5,811 nucleotides of DNA from contig CAJWHX010000243.1 in NCBI GenBank assembly GCA_913040875.1, forward strand, positions 1 through 5,811, read 5' to 3'. Below are positions 4,554-5,811 of this stretch, one piece after another. Origin of the DNA: an uncultured Pseudomonadota bacterium. GTDB lineage: Bacteria > Myxococcota > UBA796. A model generated the notes under the pieces. It ran no database searches, was not told the DNA's origin, and worked only from the letters and a program-made list of their open reading frames with translations. Within the stretch, counting starts at the first letter, position 1. Every line of letters starts with the position of its first letter. A program made the translations under genes and the position numbers.

Positions 4554-5810
4554 ATGTTTATCGGTTTGTTTATTGGGTTGAGCTCTGTTGTCTTTGCAAA
4601 TGGTGGCGTCGTAGATGCCACTGAACCTGCAGCGTCAGGGGGTGTTGTCTTGAAACAGTCTACTGATGTAACACTCGTTTCAGAAAAGTTGACCATTAAG
4701 GTTTTGGATGGCAGTACATATGATGTGGATGCACTATACACACTAAGCAGTGCCAAAGCCCAGACGGTTCAATATGGCGTACCATTAGCGTGGTCTATAC
4801 AGTCAGAGAGTTCAGAATACATCCAAGAAAAACTGACCGTTACACTGAATGACAAGCGACACAGTTGCGATAGTATCCAGTTTGATAAAGGATCCGACGA
4901 AATCGCAGAGCGAAGTGGGTGGTGCTTAATCTCTCTTGAAATACCGAAAGGAGAGTCCATTCCCTTGCATCTTCAGTACACAGGTCAGCTGCTTCGTGAA
5001 GACTTTGCGACCAACAAATCAATGCACGTAGCTTATTCGACTAGGGTTCTGGAGTACCATCTGTTTCCGGCTGGATACTGGAATGGCAATGCCAAAACTG
5101 TAGACATTACGCTTGATTATGGAGCATTGGCCCCCTATGCAAAATTGAAATTTATCAAGCCGCATTTGTCTGAAGGGGCGAAGCGAATATGGCATTTCGA
5201 GGATGTAGACTTGAAGACACTCGGTACATTATCCGTAGACTTAGATATGAATCCTGTTCTAGAACACCGAGACATGAAAGCGTTGATTCAGAACAACGAA
5301 TTTAAAAAGCACACAACAATTACCGCCAGTTCGACATTGTCTGCGCAAGGTAGCAATACCTATGCGGTTGAAAATCTACAAGATGGAAACATGAATACAG
5401 CCTGGTGTGAGGGTGCAAAAGGAAATGGTGCAGGGGAAACTCTTGAGGTGCGTATTCCTCATGAACCATTTGCCAACAAGGGACCAATGCTTTGGGCGTT
5501 GGCAGTTTCTCCGGGTTATGCAAAAAGTGAAAAGGCATGGAAGGGAAATGGGCGAGTTCAATCTTTGAAAGTTGGTGAGTGTGGAGCCTCTGCATTTCAG
5601 ATATTAAGCCTGCGAAACGACAATCACACCCATTCTCTACAATTGCTTCAGGCTGAGGAGTATCATGACTCACAGTTATTTGAGCAGATTCAAAACAATA
5701 TGATGCAAGGCAAAGAGATTTGCTTGACTGTCAGCATTGATAAAACGGCTGATGGCAAGTATCCAGATACATGCATTTCCGAGTTGCATTTTATAGCAGG
5801 TATGAACTAA
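4554..5810 (+). CDS. Exported protein with C-terminal discoidin-like (NADase-type) glycan-binding domain
   Basis: A complete 418-residue protein. Residues 1-15 form a short uncharged signal peptide with a likely cut after V-F-A (A15/N16). Residues 16-235 are a beta-rich domain resembling DUF4424-like exported proteins: an N-G-G-V-V start, long amphipathic strands, and the Y-H-L-F-P-A-G-Y-W-N-G segment at 168-178. I am unsure of that assignment. Residues 254-416 form a second domain: I-T-A-S-S-T-L (256-262), then N-L-Q-D-G-N-M-N-T-A-W-C-E-G (274-287), then G-N-G-A-G-E-T-L-E-V (290-299). This is the hallmark of discoidin/F5-8-like modules called NADase-type glycan-binding domains, which usually bind sugars at the cell surface. 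Six cysteines remain after processing (105, 124, 285, 343, 390, 407), enough for three disulfides. No catalytic motif is seen. A role in surface attachment or recognition is inferred only. It is divergent from the S15 lipoprotein gene. Confidence 0.8.
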   Translation: MFIGLFIGLSSVVFANGGVVDATEPAASGGVVLKQSTDVTLVSEKLTIKVLDGSTYDVDALYTLSSAKAQTVQYGVPLAWSIQSESSEYIQEKLTVTLNDKRHSCDSIQFDKGSDEIAERSGWCLISLEIPKGESIPLHLQYTGQLLREDFATNKSMHVAYSTRVLEYHLFPAGYWNGNAKTVDITLDYGALAPYAKLKFIKPHLSEGAKRIWHFEDVDLKTLGTLSVDLDMNPVLEHRDMKALIQNNEFKKHTTITASSTLSAQGSNTYAVENLQDGNMNTAWCEGAKGNGAGETLEVRIPHEPFANKGPMLWALAVSPGYAKSEKAWKGNGRVQSLKVGECGASAFQILSLRNDNHTHSLQLLQAEEYHDSQLFEQIQNNMMQGKEICLTVSIDKTADGKYPDTCISELHFIAGMN

Positions 5811-5811
5811 G

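Noticed and set aside
4436..4756. Minus-strand 106-residue frame over the divergent region and start of the glycan-binding gene
   Set aside because: It overlaps the well-supported gene at 4554, has no recognisable domain, and looks like an antisense shadow.
5320..5673. Minus-strand 117-residue frame
   Set aside because: Lies antisense to the conserved glycan-binding domain; His/Cys-rich composition is typical of a shadow frame.
1..5811. Genetic code with UGA read as Trp
   Set aside because: Three genes end in TGA at their expected lengths and Trp is encoded by TGG throughout.
1..5811. tRNA, rRNA, CRISPR array, insertion sequence or attachment site
   Set aside because: No cloverleaf, spaced direct repeats, transposase frame or terminal inverted repeats were found on reading either strand.

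Overview
The window holds five protein genes in strictly alternating orientation (+, -, +, -, +), so each is probably its own transcription unit. Four start inside the window, and all four encode exported proteins: three look like lipoproteins and one has a cleavable signal peptide. No RNA gene, mobile element or CRISPR array was seen. The style (many lipoproteins, an acidic D/T-rich linker behind a lipidated Cys, an S15-type hydrolase, a propeller protein, selenocysteine use) suggests a Gram-negative, possibly marine, deltaproteobacterial or Myxococcota-like bacterium. That placement is an inference and no gene here proves it. UGA ends three of the genes, so the code is not a UGA=Trp code.

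Layout. 1-321 (+): C-terminal part of an SGNH/GDSL-type hydrolase, cut by the window edge. 331-1239 (-): a propeller-like lipoprotein with repeated SxDGxxW motifs. 1240-1389: divergent regulatory region with two perfect inverted repeats. 1390-2046 (+): the most notable gene, a thioredoxin/redoxin-fold lipoprotein whose frame is interrupted by one TGA at 1738-1740. 2075-4378 (-): an S15/CocE-type alpha/beta-hydrolase lipoprotein. 4379-4553: a second divergent regulatory region. 4554-5810 (+): an exported two-domain protein ending in a discoidin-like (NADase-type) glycan-binding domain.

The main result is that the TGA in the redoxin gene is very probably a selenocysteine codon. It lies where the first Cys of a thioredoxin CxxC motif belongs, giving U117-S-G-C120. 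The reading frame continues through the rest of the fold, including the cis-Pro strand. The RNA directly after it folds into a long stem-loop with apical loop GGUC at nucleotides 22-25 counted from the U of UGA. That is the same loop and the same distance as in the E. coli fdhF SECIS, as I recall that sequence. Conceptual translation that stops at TGA would split this gene into a 116-residue fragment and an 80-residue fragment.

Together the genes look like cell-surface or periplasmic functions: hydrolysis of esters or peptides, carbohydrate binding, and a thiol/selenol redox protein that might act on disulfides of exported proteins. No pathway link between them is demonstrated. A second general feature is that all four visible signal peptides are very short and have no positive charge before the hydrophobic stretch. 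For two of the genes an in-frame stop just upstream of a good ribosome binding site excludes a longer start.
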